Source of the DNA: Clostridia bacterium
GTDB taxonomy: Bacteria; Bacillota; Clostridia; Oscillospirales; Acutalibacteraceae
Direction of reading: 5' to 3'
Assembly: GCA_017434985.1 (NCBI GenBank)
Contig: JAFSFY010000045.1
Location: 1 to 35,087, forward strand
DNA: 35,087 bases
The translations under genes were made by a program, and so were the position numbers. Positions 1 to 7,248 of this stretch are shown piece by piece. Positions within the stretch are counted from its first letter, which is position 1. The number at the start of each line of letters is the position of its first letter. Below the pieces are notes generated by a model. That model searched no databases, was not told the DNA's origin, and worked only from the letters and a program-made list of their open reading frames with translations.

Positions 1-24
1 GCCAGGATCAAACTCTCTAAAAAA
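1..24 (-). rRNA. 16S rRNA, 5' end only (partial)
   Basis: Read on the minus strand, positions 16 to 1 give AGAGTTTGATCCTGGC, the universal start of bacterial 16S rRNA. By comparison with Bacillus 16S the mature 5' end lies near position 24. The gene leaves the window at position 1, a common place for an assembly to break. Confidence 0.95.
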
Positions 25-218
25 TGGTATATACATCGCCGAAGCGATTTATATCTTTTTTAGAGCTCTCAAGCTCATTTTGACGCGCTTAGCGTCTTTC
101 GTCAATCTCTCAATTGACCGGATTCTTACAGAATCTGTGTAAATTAACGGGTAGTTAATTCTCTTGTCTTTGCATTGTTTAATTTTCAAGGTCCTGCGCC
201 TCCCCGTTTGGGGAGAGC
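25..218 (-). other. 16S rRNA leader transcript
   Basis: About 195 nt between the rRNA promoter and the mature 16S end; no gene is seen. It opens with a GC-rich hairpin (CTCCCC / GGGGAG, 200-215), followed by CTTGAAAATTAAACA, a leader motif familiar from clostridial rrn operons. Closer to 16S there are short inverted segments (for example AGAGCTCT at 62-69). This region is expected to carry anti-termination and RNase processing signals. Confidence 0.7.
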
Positions 219-224
219 CTTTAT

Positions 225-253
225 ATAATATCACTCGTTTCCCCGTTTGTCAA
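225..253 (-). promoter_or_regulatory. rRNA operon promoter (sigma-A)
   Basis: On the minus strand there is a perfect -35 TTGACA (248-253), a 17-nt spacer and -10 TATTAT (225-230). A-rich runs upstream (about 255-290) look like an UP element, as expected for an rRNA promoter. Confidence 0.9.
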
Positions 254-289
254 CAACTTTTTTTGATTTTTTGAAACTTTTTTTAACGA

Positions 290-326
290 GAAAAACGAGG
301 ACAAAACACAATGCATTTTGTCCTCG
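290..326 (-). terminator. Rho-independent terminator of the flippase gene
   Basis: CGAGGACAAAA and TTTTGTCCTCG (296-306 and 316-326) form an 11-bp stem with a 9-nt loop, followed on the minus strand by TTTTT. It separates the flippase transcript from the rRNA promoter about 40 bp further on. Confidence 0.9.
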
Positions 327-354
327 TTATACACACTTTGTTTCGTGAAACTCC

Positions 355-1740
355 CTAGCCGCGTTTGAGAAGATGCATCACGGTGGCAATAACACTTTTG
401 CCGCACAAGATGACCGTGACCGCACACAGCACGAGTTCCCACACCCACCAAAGCGGCAGTTGCAAGAGCGCAATGACCGTTTGGGCAAGCACGATGAGCG
501 TACAGCCGAGCAGGCGCATCCAATCCCACCGAATGCGAATATAACGGCGCGTATCGACAAGGCGAATCACAAACACGATGAGGTAGCAAATGAGGGTGGC
601 CGCCGCGGCACCGTTGACACCGTACAACGGGATCCACCACAGATTGAGCAGCACGTTGACCACCGCGCTGACGGCAGCGGTGACGAGTGAGCGCACGCTT
701 TTCTTTTCGACCATATAAATACTGCCGAGAAAGTTGACGATGCAGGTAAACACCATCGCGATGACGAGCAACGGAATGTAGCGCCACGCGTCATAATATT
801 TCGGGTCAAACAGAATATGCGGAATGACGCGCGTACACACAATGATGCCCGAAGCCATTAAGAAGAGCAGTGAACTGTACATCGACATCACGCGGCTGTA
901 GAAGGAATCGCGTTCTTTTTCCTCGGTGACGGCGGAAATTTGCCACGCGTCCATAAAAATGCCCGAGGCGAGCATAATGAGCGACGGAATCTTGTACGCC
1001 GCGGCATATAAACCATTGAATTCCTCGCCGCAGAAATGGGCGACCAGGTAACGGTCGGACACGTTGGTGATCCACCACAACACGGTGTTGGGGATCATCG
1101 GGACGGCGTATTTGAGCATCGCTTTGCTCACCGAACGGTCGAGTTCACGAACCCGAATAAACCGACCGAGACGCGCGGTACAGAACAAAAAGACCACCGA
1201 CAACGCGTCGGAGCACACAATGGAGAAAATGTAGCCGAAGATCCCCCAGTCGAGCACCACGAGATACAGCACGTTAAACGCAATGGTGGTGACGGTGCTT
1301 AAAATGCCGTCGACCGCGAAAAGTTTGACGCGGTTATCCGCGCGAACGAACTGCGCACACAGTGACCGCAGCGACGACATCAACACGAACAAACACAACA
1401 ACCACTCGTATCCCGACAAGAGGGAGATGCCGCCGAGCAAAGGACTGATGGCGGTGAGCAAAATGCTACCACCGAGGATGGACAAGAGACCCGTGGTGAA
1501 CACATCGCTTTTGCGCACGCCTTTGTCCAACCCAAATCGTACCACCGCATTGACAATACCGAGGGTGACGAGCGGCAACAACAAGTTACCGCTTTGCTGA
1601 ATGAGGTCGGTGACGCCATATTCGGCTTTGGAGAGCACCGCCGTGTACAAACGCGTCAAGAAAAACGTGAGCAATTTGGAACTGAACGTACCGATGGCAA
1701 AAATCATGGTATTGGATGCCAAACGCTTGTATTTATCCAC
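355..1740 (-). CDS. Polysaccharide flippase (Wzx/RfbX-like, MOP superfamily)
   Basis: A 461-residue polytopic membrane protein that most likely flips lipid-linked oligosaccharides across the cytoplasmic membrane for cell-surface polysaccharide or wall polymer synthesis. It has about 12-14 hydrophobic segments along its whole length. The N-terminus (NTMIFAIGTFSSKLLTFFLT) is typical of the oligosaccharide flippase family, and the central segment near residues 210-235 contains the family-like PMIPNTVLWWITNVSDRY. Length matches the family (430-500). The GTG start at 1740 is chosen because GGAGGGG lies 6 nt upstream. It is a single-gene unit with its own promoter and terminator. The sequence alone does not separate it from related MATE/MurJ-type exporters, and the substrate is unknown. 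Confidence 0.85.
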   Translation of the reverse strand: MDKYKRLASNTMIFAIGTFSSKLLTFFLTRLYTAVLSKAEYGVTDLIQQSGNLLLPLVTLGIVNAVVRFGLDKGVRKSDVFTTGLLSILGGSILLTAISPLLGGISLLSGYEWLLCLFVLMSSLRSLCAQFVRADNRVKLFAVDGILSTVTTIAFNVLYLVVLDWGIFGYIFSIVCSDALSVVFLFCTARLGRFIRVRELDRSVSKAMLKYAVPMIPNTVLWWITNVSDRYLVAHFCGEEFNGLYAAAYKIPSLIMLASGIFMDAWQISAVTEEKERDSFYSRVMSMYSSLLFLMASGIIVCTRVIPHILFDPKYYDAWRYIPLLVIAMVFTCIVNFLGSIYMVEKKSVRSLVTAAVSAVVNVLLNLWWIPLYGVNGAAAATLICYLIVFVIRLVDTRRYIRIRWDWMRLLGCTLIVLAQTVIALLQLPLWWVWELVLCAVTVILCGKSVIATVMHLLKRG

Positions 1741-1770
1741 GGTAATCCCCTCCTTTTTAACATATATAAT

Positions 1771-1799
1771 AGGATACTCATATTTTTTGATAATGTCAA
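1771..1799 (-). promoter_or_regulatory. Promoter of the flippase gene
   Basis: Minus-strand -35 TTGACA (1794-1799), 17-nt spacer, -10 TATCCT (1771-1776). It lies back-to-back with the EamA gene promoter. Confidence 0.65.
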
Positions 1800-1802
1800 G
1801 GG

Positions 1803-1831
1803 TTGCGTTTTGGCGGTTTTTACGCTATACT
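1803..1831 (+). promoter_or_regulatory. Promoter of the EamA transporter gene
   Basis: -35 TTGCGT (1803-1808), 17-nt spacer, -10 TATACT (1826-1831). The start codon at 1851 leaves a 5' leader of only about 13 nt. Confidence 0.7.
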
Positions 1832-1850
1832 GCTACGGGAAGTGAAAATA

Positions 1851-2792
1851 ATGCAAAATTCGACAAAACAAACCTTGCGCACCACCGTGTGCCCGTTGCT
1901 GGCCGCCTTTATTTGGGGTTCGGCCTTTGTGGGGCAAAGCGTGGGTGCCGAAAATATTCCGCCGTTCACCTTCAGTGCGCTGCGCACCTGGATCGGCGCG
2001 GCGTTTTTGCTGGTGCTGTCCATCGCGCTTCAAAAGCGCACGCCCTTACCGCACAAGCAACCCGCCCCCTACCGCAAAAAGTTGTGGCTCGGCGCGGCGG
2101 CGTCGGGCTTGGCGCTCGCCGTTGCAACCAACCTGCAACAAGCAGGTATGGGCGACACCGATGCAGGCAAAGCGGGATTCATCACCTCGCTGTACGTGGT
2201 ATTGGTGCCCATCTTCGGGTTGGTGTGCAACCGCAAAGCACCCGTGACGGTGTGGGTGGCCGCCGCCATTGCGTTGGTGGGATTGTATTTGCTGTGCATC
2301 ACCGACACCTTTACCATTGCGCCGAGCGACGGGTTGATTTTGCTGTGTGCGATATTTTTCGCGTTGCAGATCTTGCTGATCGACCGCTTTTCTCCCGCCG
2401 TCAACGGTATTCATTATTCGTGCGTACAATTGACGGTGAGTGCTTCCATCAGCACCGTATTGATGCTCGTTTTTGAGCGGCCCACCATCGAAAACGTGAC
2501 GGCGGGATTGCTTCCCTTATTGTACGTAGGCATAATGTCGAGCGGTATTGCGTACACGTTGCAGGTCATTTCGCAAAAAAACAGCAACCCCACCGTGGTG
2601 ACGTTGCTGCTGAGTTTGGAATCGGTGTTTGCCGTGTTGACCGGCGTGGTCATTCAAGGCGACCGCCTGTCGGCACGCGAACTGATCGGATGTGTGTTGA
2701 TGTTCGGCGCGGTCACGCTGGCAAACATCCCGTTTAAGACGAGATCTTCCCGGCACGAAAGCCGTCGGCAAACCACACGCGATCCAGAATAA
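1851..2792 (+). CDS. EamA/RhaT-family drug/metabolite transporter
   Basis: A 313-residue inner-membrane permease of the drug/metabolite transporter superfamily, with about 10 transmembrane segments in two EamA halves (roughly residues 8-145 and 155-298). The first half opens with the typical LLAAFIWGSAFVGQ; the second half ends in ESVFAVLTGVVIQGDRLS, a characteristic EamA segment. It probably exports a metabolite or amino acid; the substrate cannot be read from sequence. The ATG at 1851 is chosen because upstream in-frame codons overlap the promoter; the ribosome binding site GGGAAGTG is modest. Its last 59 bp are antisense to the 3' end of the convergent RluA gene, and no hairpin terminator separates the two. 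Confidence 0.88.
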   Translation: MQNSTKQTLRTTVCPLLAAFIWGSAFVGQSVGAENIPPFTFSALRTWIGAAFLLVLSIALQKRTPLPHKQPAPYRKKLWLGAAASGLALAVATNLQQAGMGDTDAGKAGFITSLYVVLVPIFGLVCNRKAPVTVWVAAAIALVGLYLLCITDTFTIAPSDGLILLCAIFFALQILLIDRFSPAVNGIHYSCVQLTVSASISTVLMLVFERPTIENVTAGLLPLLYVGIMSSGIAYTLQVISQKNSNPTVVTLLLSLESVFAVLTGVVIQGDRLSARELIGCVLMFGAVTLANIPFKTRSSRHESRRQTTRDPE

Positions 2793-3702
2793 ATTCTTTG
2801 CCGTTTAGGTATTCGAGTTCATCGGCCGGTGTGGTAAAGGCGAATTTGAGCCGATAGGAACACAGTGCTTGTTTGGAAAAGCCCGTGCCCTTGTTTTGGG
2901 TATTGCGGCCGTATTTGCCGTCACCGAGCAACGGATGCCCCACCGACGCCAAATGGGCACGAATTTGGTGGGTGCGGCCGGTGAGCAGGTCGATCTCTAA
3001 AAGGGACAACCCGTTGTGCGCTTCCAGCACGCGATACCCCGTGACGATGCTGCGCGCACCGCGCGTTTGCTTGTCGGAGATGTACACGCGGTTTTGGTCT
3101 TCGTTTTTCTCCAAGTACCCGCGCAACACGTCTTCCTCTTTTTCCATCGTGCCGTGCACCAAACAGAGATAGTATTTCTCGATCTCGCGCACGCGGAGTT
3201 TTTCGTTGAGAATGCGCAGTGCCGCCGCGGTTTTGGCCGCGATGACAATGCCGCAGGTATTGCGGTCGATGCGGTTGACCAGCGCGGGAGTGAAACTTTG
3301 CTCGTCGGCGGGGTCGTATTCCCCTTTTTCGTACAGATAGCGTTGCACGCGGAAAATGAGCGTATCACGGTATTCGTGGTCGTCGGGGTGGACGAGCAAA
3401 CCCGCTTTCTTGTTGAGCAACATCACGTGCTCGTCCTCATACACGATATTCAGTTCCTTCCCCGCGGTCATAAACTCGTACGTGGAGGCAGGGCGGTCCA
3501 AAAACTCGTCCTTCACGTACAGCGTGAGTTCATCCCCCTCGGCAAGGCGGGTGGAGATCTCGCACCGCTTGCCGTTTAACTTGATGTCTTTTTGGCGCAA
3601 GTATTTGTACATCATCGACACGGGGAGAAGCGGAAACGTTTTGGTGAGAAATTTGTCGGCGCGTTGCCCGGCATCGTTTTTGCCTATGATTACTTTTTTC
3701 AT
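2734..3702 (-). CDS. RluA-family RNA pseudouridine synthase
   Basis: A 322-residue enzyme that converts specific uridines in rRNA or tRNA to pseudouridine. An S4-like RNA-binding domain covers about residues 12-65. The catalytic domain follows, with the RluA active-site motif as NRIDRNT (catalytic Asp about 146; usual form HRLDR-T, so the first His is Asn here) and GRTHQIRAHLASVGHPLLGD near residues 232-251. The ATG at 3702 has GGGGAGG 6 nt upstream. The 3' end overlaps the convergent EamA gene. Family assignment is firm; which of RluC, RluD or YlyB-like specificity applies is not clear. Confidence 0.92.
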   Translation of the reverse strand: MKKVIIGKNDAGQRADKFLTKTFPLLPVSMMYKYLRQKDIKLNGKRCEISTRLAEGDELTLYVKDEFLDRPASTYEFMTAGKELNIVYEDEHVMLLNKKAGLLVHPDDHEYRDTLIFRVQRYLYEKGEYDPADEQSFTPALVNRIDRNTCGIVIAAKTAAALRILNEKLRVREIEKYYLCLVHGTMEKEEDVLRGYLEKNEDQNRVYISDKQTRGARSIVTGYRVLEAHNGLSLLEIDLLTGRTHQIRAHLASVGHPLLGDGKYGRNTQNKGTGFSKQALCSYRLKFAFTTPADELEYLNGKEFILDRVWFADGFRAGKISS

Positions 3703-3725
3703 CGGTATCCTCCCCTTTTGCGTCC

Positions 3726-3754
3726 ATTATACTCGTTTACAACCACAATTACAA
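3726..3754 (-). promoter_or_regulatory. Promoter of the pseudouridine synthase gene
   Basis: Minus-strand -35 TTGTAA (3749-3754), 17-nt spacer, perfect -10 TATAAT (3726-3731). The divergent radC start is only 20 bp beyond the -35; no separate radC promoter was resolved. Confidence 0.75.
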
Positions 3755-3773
3755 GAGATTTAGGAGATTCAGT

Positions 3774-4526
3774 ATGAGCGATCACATGCACGACGGTCAC
3801 CGTCTTCGTATGAAAGAACAGTTTTTGAAGAGCGGTATGGATTCGCTTTCCTCACATCAAGTGCTCGAGATCTTGTTGTATTATTCCGTGCCGCGGGTAG
3901 ATACCAATCCGCTCGCGCACCGCTTGATCGATCATTTCGGCGGGTTATCGGAAGTACTGGACGCCGATTTCGACCAACTGCGGCAGGTAAAGGGCGTATC
4001 GGAAAACACCGCCACGCATCTCGTGTTCGTATCGGAACTGTTGCGCCGTTATCACTGTGAAAAGACGCAGGAACGCAAAAGTTTCCGCTCGCTCGACGAA
4101 GTGGGCAAGTATCTGCAAGCGCAATACACCAACGAAAAGAACGAGAAACTGCGCATTTTGTGTTTCAACAACCGCGGCAATCTCTTGCACACCGCCGTTA
4201 TCAGCGAAGGCGGTCTGGTGTCCACCAGTGTGAACATTCGGCGCATTATGGAGGTGGTGCTGCGGTATCCCACCACCTCGGTGGTGATGGCACACAACCA
4301 TCCCGCGGGATTTGCCATTCCTTCCTCACAGGATTACGATTGTACCGTGCAGGTGCGCCGCGCCCTCGAGTCGTTGCAGATCGAACTGTCCGACCACATC
4401 GTGTTTGCGGAAAACGATTTCGTGTCGATGCGGCAGACCGCCAAATATGCCGGTGCTTTTTCCAAATACGCGCGCGATGACAGTGCGCTCGAATGGTTGC
4501 GACCCATTGATCCGTTTGAAGAATAA
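3774..4526 (+). CDS. radC: RadC-family JAB/MPN domain protein
   Basis: A 250-residue protein with an N-terminal helix-hairpin-helix-like part (about residues 30-90; GLSEVLDADFDQLRQVKGVS) and a C-terminal JAB1/MPN metalloprotease-fold domain. The zinc-binding motif is visible as HNHPAGFAIPSSQDYD, giving HxH at 174 and 176 and Asp 187. RadC proteins are widespread; the early link to DNA repair was not upheld and the biochemical role remains open. The ATG at 3774 has TAGGAG 9 nt upstream. It is a single gene between a divergent pseudouridine synthase and a bidirectional terminator. Confidence 0.93.
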   Translation: MSDHMHDGHRLRMKEQFLKSGMDSLSSHQVLEILLYYSVPRVDTNPLAHRLIDHFGGLSEVLDADFDQLRQVKGVSENTATHLVFVSELLRRYHCEKTQERKSFRSLDEVGKYLQAQYTNEKNEKLRILCFNNRGNLLHTAVISEGGLVSTSVNIRRIMEVVLRYPTTSVVMAHNHPAGFAIPSSQDYDCTVQVRRALESLQIELSDHIVFAENDFVSMRQTAKYAGAFSKYARDDSALEWLRPIDPFEE

Positions 4527-4560
4527 AAAACCGCGTTTCCCGATGGGAAACGCGGTTTTT
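4525..4560. terminator. Bidirectional terminator between radC and rubrerythrin
   Basis: CCGCGTTTCCC (4531-4541), 3-nt loop, GGGAAACGCGG (4545-4555), with an A-run before and TTTTT after, so it can work for both converging genes. Confidence 0.93.
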
Positions 4561-4568
4561 CGTTTGGC

Positions 4569-5105
4569 TTAATAATTGGTCGCGCGCAGGGCAAAATACG
4601 CACGGGGATGGGCGCACACGGGGCACACTTCCGGGGCGATGGACCCCACGTGAATGTGGCCGCAGTTGCCGCATTCCCACACACGGTCGCCGTCACGCGA
4701 GAAGACGATGCCCTCTTTGATGTTGGCGAGCAGGCGGCGATAACGTTCTTCGTGTTCTTTTTCGATGGCGGCAACGCCTTCGAACAGGTCGGCGATATGA
4801 TCAAAACCTTCTTCGCGCGCTTCTTTCGCGAAACCGGCGTACATATCGGTCCATTCGTAGTTTTCGCCTTCGGCGGCGTCCAGCAGATTGTCGGCCGTTT
4901 CGCCGATCCCGTCGTGCAACAGTTTGAACCACAGTTTGGCGTGTTCTTTTTCGTTGTTGGCGGTGACTTCAAACAATTCCGCGATTTGTACGTACCCGTC
5001 TTTACGCGCTTTGGACGCGTAGTAGGTGTACTTGTTGCGCGCTTGCGATTCGCCCGCAAACGCAGCCATCAAATTGGCTTCGGTGCGACTTCCTTTGAGT
5101 TCCAT
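4569..5105 (-). CDS. rbr: Rubrerythrin
   Basis: A 178-residue peroxide-scavenging non-haem iron protein of anaerobes that reduces H2O2 with electrons from rubredoxin or NAD(P)H. The N-terminal ferritin-like four-helix domain (about residues 5-130) carries the di-iron ligands, including Glu in [10 protein letters not shown] (about residue 19) and two EKEH motifs (52-55 and 115-118). The C-terminal rubredoxin-like domain has CGNC at 145-148 and CPVC at 161-164, which bind the single FeS4 iron. Length is typical. AAAGGAGG precedes the ATG. Its presence supports a strictly anaerobic host. Confidence 0.97.
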   Translation of the reverse strand: MELKGSRTEANLMAAFAGESQARNKYTYYASKARKDGYVQIAELFEVTANNEKEHAKLWFKLLHDGIGETADNLLDAAEGENYEWTDMYAGFAKEAREEGFDHIADLFEGVAAIEKEHEERYRRLLANIKEGIVFSRDGDRVWECGNCGHIHVGSIAPEVCPVCAHPRAYFALRATNY

Positions 5106-5127
5106 AAAAAAGCCTCCTTTTTATTTG

Positions 5128-5142
5128 GCGAGTCATACTCGC
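5128..5142. promoter_or_regulatory. Perfect palindrome in the rubrerythrin leader
   Basis: GCGAGT-CAT-ACTCGC, a 6-bp inverted repeat with a 3-nt centre, lies between the -10 and the ribosome binding site. It may be an operator or a small mRNA hairpin. It does not match the PerR box pattern. Confidence 0.45.
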
Positions 5143-5151
5143 GTTGTGTTT

Positions 5152-5180
5152 ATCATACTATAAATTGGGAGCTTCTGCAA
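5152..5180 (-). promoter_or_regulatory. Promoter of rubrerythrin
   Basis: Minus-strand -35 TTGCAG (5175-5180), 17-nt spacer, -10 TATGAT (5152-5157). No terminator is visible between the upstream sialidase-like gene and this promoter, so read-through is also possible. Confidence 0.6.
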
Positions 5181-5200
5181 GAACTTTTTGTCGAACGACT

Positions 5201-6724
5201 TTATTTCTTCAAATCGGACAATTTCACGCGGGTGATCTCAATGACTTCTTTCATCTTGGAGTACAAAATATACAGATAATCGCCTTCAATGACGAGGGAC
5301 GGGTAGGCGTAGTAACAGCCTTTGGAGTAACCCGGTTGCTGCATTTGATATTTTTCGTCCTGCAAAATATAACTCTTGTTGAAGTTGTAACCGTCTTTGG
5401 AGATCCACAGTTGCAACGGGTACGCGTCCCACGGACGGGAGGGATTATACGGCTCGCCCACGCCGATGATGAAATCGGTGGAAGTTTGGATGAAGTCCAA
5501 CTGCGAATTGGTAGAATTAAAACGGGTGGGATACGGATCGGACAGCGTTTTGCCGCCGTCGTCACTTTGGAAATGCCACAAATACCCCGTATCACTGCGA
5601 ATGAGAATGTGGTACACGCCGTCGGCGGTCTCGTACCACGAACTTTCCGTCAAACTCTTACCGCCGTTGCGTTGCTTGGCATCGGCGCGTTGCTCATTGG
5701 TGAGGTGGTTTTCGTTAAAATTGAAAATGTTGGGGACTTCGTCGCTCGACCAGAAAAATTGCGCGCCCCATGCGGAGATCCATTGGCCGCTGGTGAACGA
5801 TTTGCGCAACCCCTGCCCCAAAATGTACCCATGCGGGATGTTTTTGGGTTCGGACCAATTTTCGCCGTCGTCCGTCCAGGTGAGATAGCAATAATCTTCG
5901 CCTTTCCAGGAGGATTTCGTGTTGAATCTGCCGTTTGCGTCAAAACATTCCGCCGCAAAATCGCGGATGTAATATTGCATATACAAGCGGTCGCCGGACA
6001 CAAACATACCCACGGGGAATACGACCGTTTCGCCTGCGGTGCCTTTCACGGAGGGGCCGATAATCTTCGGTTCGCTCCAATGGAAAAAATCGTCACTATA
6101 GGAGACGACCATATGTTGACCGGGGTGGTCTTCCCCTTCGTACCCTCTCGTGTGCGCCGCATACAATCTTCCTTTGAAATACCCGAGGGCGGGATGATGC
6201 TTGAACGCCCACTGCTTTTCGAAACCGCTGATGAGCACTTTGTCGGTCGCGATCTTCTCCGCCGGGTAAGACAGATTGTTGTTGATGCGATCCGCAATTT
6301 GAGCGAGCTGATTCACGGGTTCTTCGGTGGTCGTGGCGCGCGATTTGGTGGACACCGTGCGGCGACTGGAGGAGGTGGTGGTTTGTTCCGCTTTGTTGGT
6401 GGTAACCACGGTCGTAACCTCATCACGCGTGGTCACGACGGTCGTTTTGCTCGTTGTGGTAGCAGCCGTGGGCACTTTTTCCTTCGTGGTGGTAGCCTTC
6501 GTCGTTTCGACTTTTTGGGTGATCGTAGCATCTTTTTGCGTGGACGTGCCTTGTTTGTCGGTCGTGGTCGTCACGTCGGTTTGTTCGGCACTGCTTGCCG
6601 TGGTGGTCGCTTCCACCGACGTGGTGGTCGTAGGAACACTTGCTTCTTTCGGTGTGCAGGCGGTAAGCGTGTTGCTTACACACAACAGCGCCACGGCAAT
6701 GAGGGACACCAAGCGTTTTTTCAT
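5201..6724 (-). CDS. Sialidase-like (Asp-box beta-propeller) lipoprotein
   Basis: A 507-residue secreted lipoprotein. It starts with a lipoprotein signal peptide (MKKRLVSLIAVALLC, lipobox LTAC, Cys about residue 23), then a long Thr/Ser/Val-rich linker (about 25-135) that would hold the domain away from the membrane. The C-terminal two-thirds resembles the sialidase/BNR superfamily, with Asp-box-like repeats SDDFFHWSEP, TDDGENWSEP, SDDGGKTLSDP and SKDGYNF. I do not see the F/YRIP arginine motif of true exo-sialidases, so glycan binding or another glycosidase activity is as likely as sialidase activity. The ATG at 6724 follows GAGGAG by 6 nt; an upstream in-frame extension would run into the promoter and is rejected. 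Confidence 0.8.
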   Translation of the reverse strand: MKKRLVSLIAVALLCVSNTLTACTPKEASVPTTTTSVEATTTASSAEQTDVTTTTDKQGTSTQKDATITQKVETTKATTTKEKVPTAATTTSKTTVVTTRDEVTTVVTTNKAEQTTTSSSRRTVSTKSRATTTEEPVNQLAQIADRINNNLSYPAEKIATDKVLISGFEKQWAFKHHPALGYFKGRLYAAHTRGYEGEDHPGQHMVVSYSDDFFHWSEPKIIGPSVKGTAGETVVFPVGMFVSGDRLYMQYYIRDFAAECFDANGRFNTKSSWKGEDYCYLTWTDDGENWSEPKNIPHGYILGQGLRKSFTSGQWISAWGAQFFWSSDEVPNIFNFNENHLTNEQRADAKQRNGGKSLTESSWYETADGVYHILIRSDTGYLWHFQSDDGGKTLSDPYPTRFNSTNSQLDFIQTSTDFIIGVGEPYNPSRPWDAYPLQLWISKDGYNFNKSYILQDEKYQMQQPGYSKGCYYAYPSLVIEGDYLYILYSKMKEVIEITRVKLSDLKK

Positions 6725-6773
6725 AATCTTCTCCTCTTTTCTTGAAACATTTCTCCATATAAACAGCACATTT

Positions 6774-6802
6774 ATTATAGCAACATATTCTAAAGCTGTC
6801 AA
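6774..6802 (-). promoter_or_regulatory. Consensus promoter of the sialidase-like lipoprotein gene
   Basis: On the minus strand TTGACA (6797-6802), 17-nt spacer, TATAAT (6774-6779): both hexamers are perfect sigma-A consensus, predicting strong constitutive transcription unless repressed. Confidence 0.9.
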
Positions 6803-6810
6803 CGGGAGGT

Positions 6811-6881
6811 GTGGCTTTGTGTAAAGAAAGCGCCAAACTCAGCGAGGCCGGGAGATTGTCGTTGCCTTACACAAAAACCAC
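6811..6881. repeat. Imperfect long-range inverted repeat upstream of the XRE gene
   Basis: GTGGCTTTGTGTAA (6811-6824) is nearly the reverse complement of TTACACAAAAACCAC (6867-6881), with one mismatch and one gap and a 42-nt centre. It lies between the sialidase-like gene promoter and the small XRE regulator. It could be a paired operator or a structured leader RNA. Confidence 0.5.
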
Positions 6882-6890
6882 CTTTTCAGT

Positions 6891-6909
6891 ATATGACATT
6901 TCGTCATAT
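6891..6909. promoter_or_regulatory. Palindrome ATATGAC-n5-GTCATAT, probable XRE operator
   Basis: A perfect 7+7 inverted repeat (6891-6897 and 6903-6909) 45 bp before the regulator's start codon. The ATATGAC half recurs at 7218-7224 just after the gene. Size and position fit a site bound by the small helix-turn-helix protein encoded downstream; this is inference. Confidence 0.5.
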
Positions 6910-6953
6910 TTGTCAAGGGGCGGTTGTGCCATAATGCCATTAGAGGTGATTTT

Positions 6954-7169
6954 TTGAAGAACAATCTTCGCTTGCTTCGAAAAAGCAAAGGTTACACCCA
7001 GATCGCCATACAAATGAAAACGGGGATCGAACAAGCACTACTCTCCAAATTCGAGAACGGCGAGCGCGTCCCCCCCACCGAGACTCTCCTCCGCTTAGCT
7101 GATTTTTACGATGTTAGCATTGATTACATTCTCGGTCGCACCGACGTGCCGCAAGTAAATCGAAAATGA
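6954..7169 (+). CDS. Small XRE-family helix-turn-helix regulator
   Basis: A 71-residue protein that is almost entirely one Cro/C1-type HTH domain: NNLRLLRKSKGYTQ begins helix 1, with a second and recognition helix through QALLSKFENGERVP and a final ALADFYDVSIDYILGRTD-like segment. It should bind DNA as a dimer; the palindrome at 6891-6909 is the obvious candidate site. The TTG start at 6954 is chosen because GAGGTG lies 5 nt upstream and the protein then begins as most family members do; a longer in-frame extension to 6924 would have no ribosome binding site. No partner toxin or other effector gene is attached, so its targets are unknown. Confidence 0.85.
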   Translation: MKNNLRLLRKSKGYTQIAIQMKTGIEQALLSKFENGERVPPTETLLRLADFYDVSIDYILGRTDVPQVNRK

Positions 7170-7172
7170 GAA

Positions 7173-7200
7173 ACGGGAGTGGCTTTGCCGCTCCCGTTTT
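7173..7200 (+). terminator. Terminator of the XRE regulator gene
   Basis: ACGGGAG-T-GGC, TTT loop, GCC-G-CTCCCGT (7173-7197) followed by TTT. Confidence 0.85.
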
Positions 7201-7248
7201 CGATTCTTCAAATAATTATATGACACATATCATAACATTGTCTGCAAA

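Noticed and set aside
49-234. Small protein in the 16S leader
   Set aside because: The open frame overlaps the rRNA leader and the -10 region, has no ribosome binding site and no family similarity.
5144-6745. Long open frame on the plus strand opposite the sialidase-like gene
   Set aside because: It mirrors a gene with clear signal peptide, ribosome binding site and promoter; the translated frame is Gly/Arg/Phe-rich and resembles no protein family.
6954-7169. Antitoxin or phage repressor
   Set aside because: No toxin, integrase or phage gene lies beside it; a lone XRE regulator is the simpler reading.
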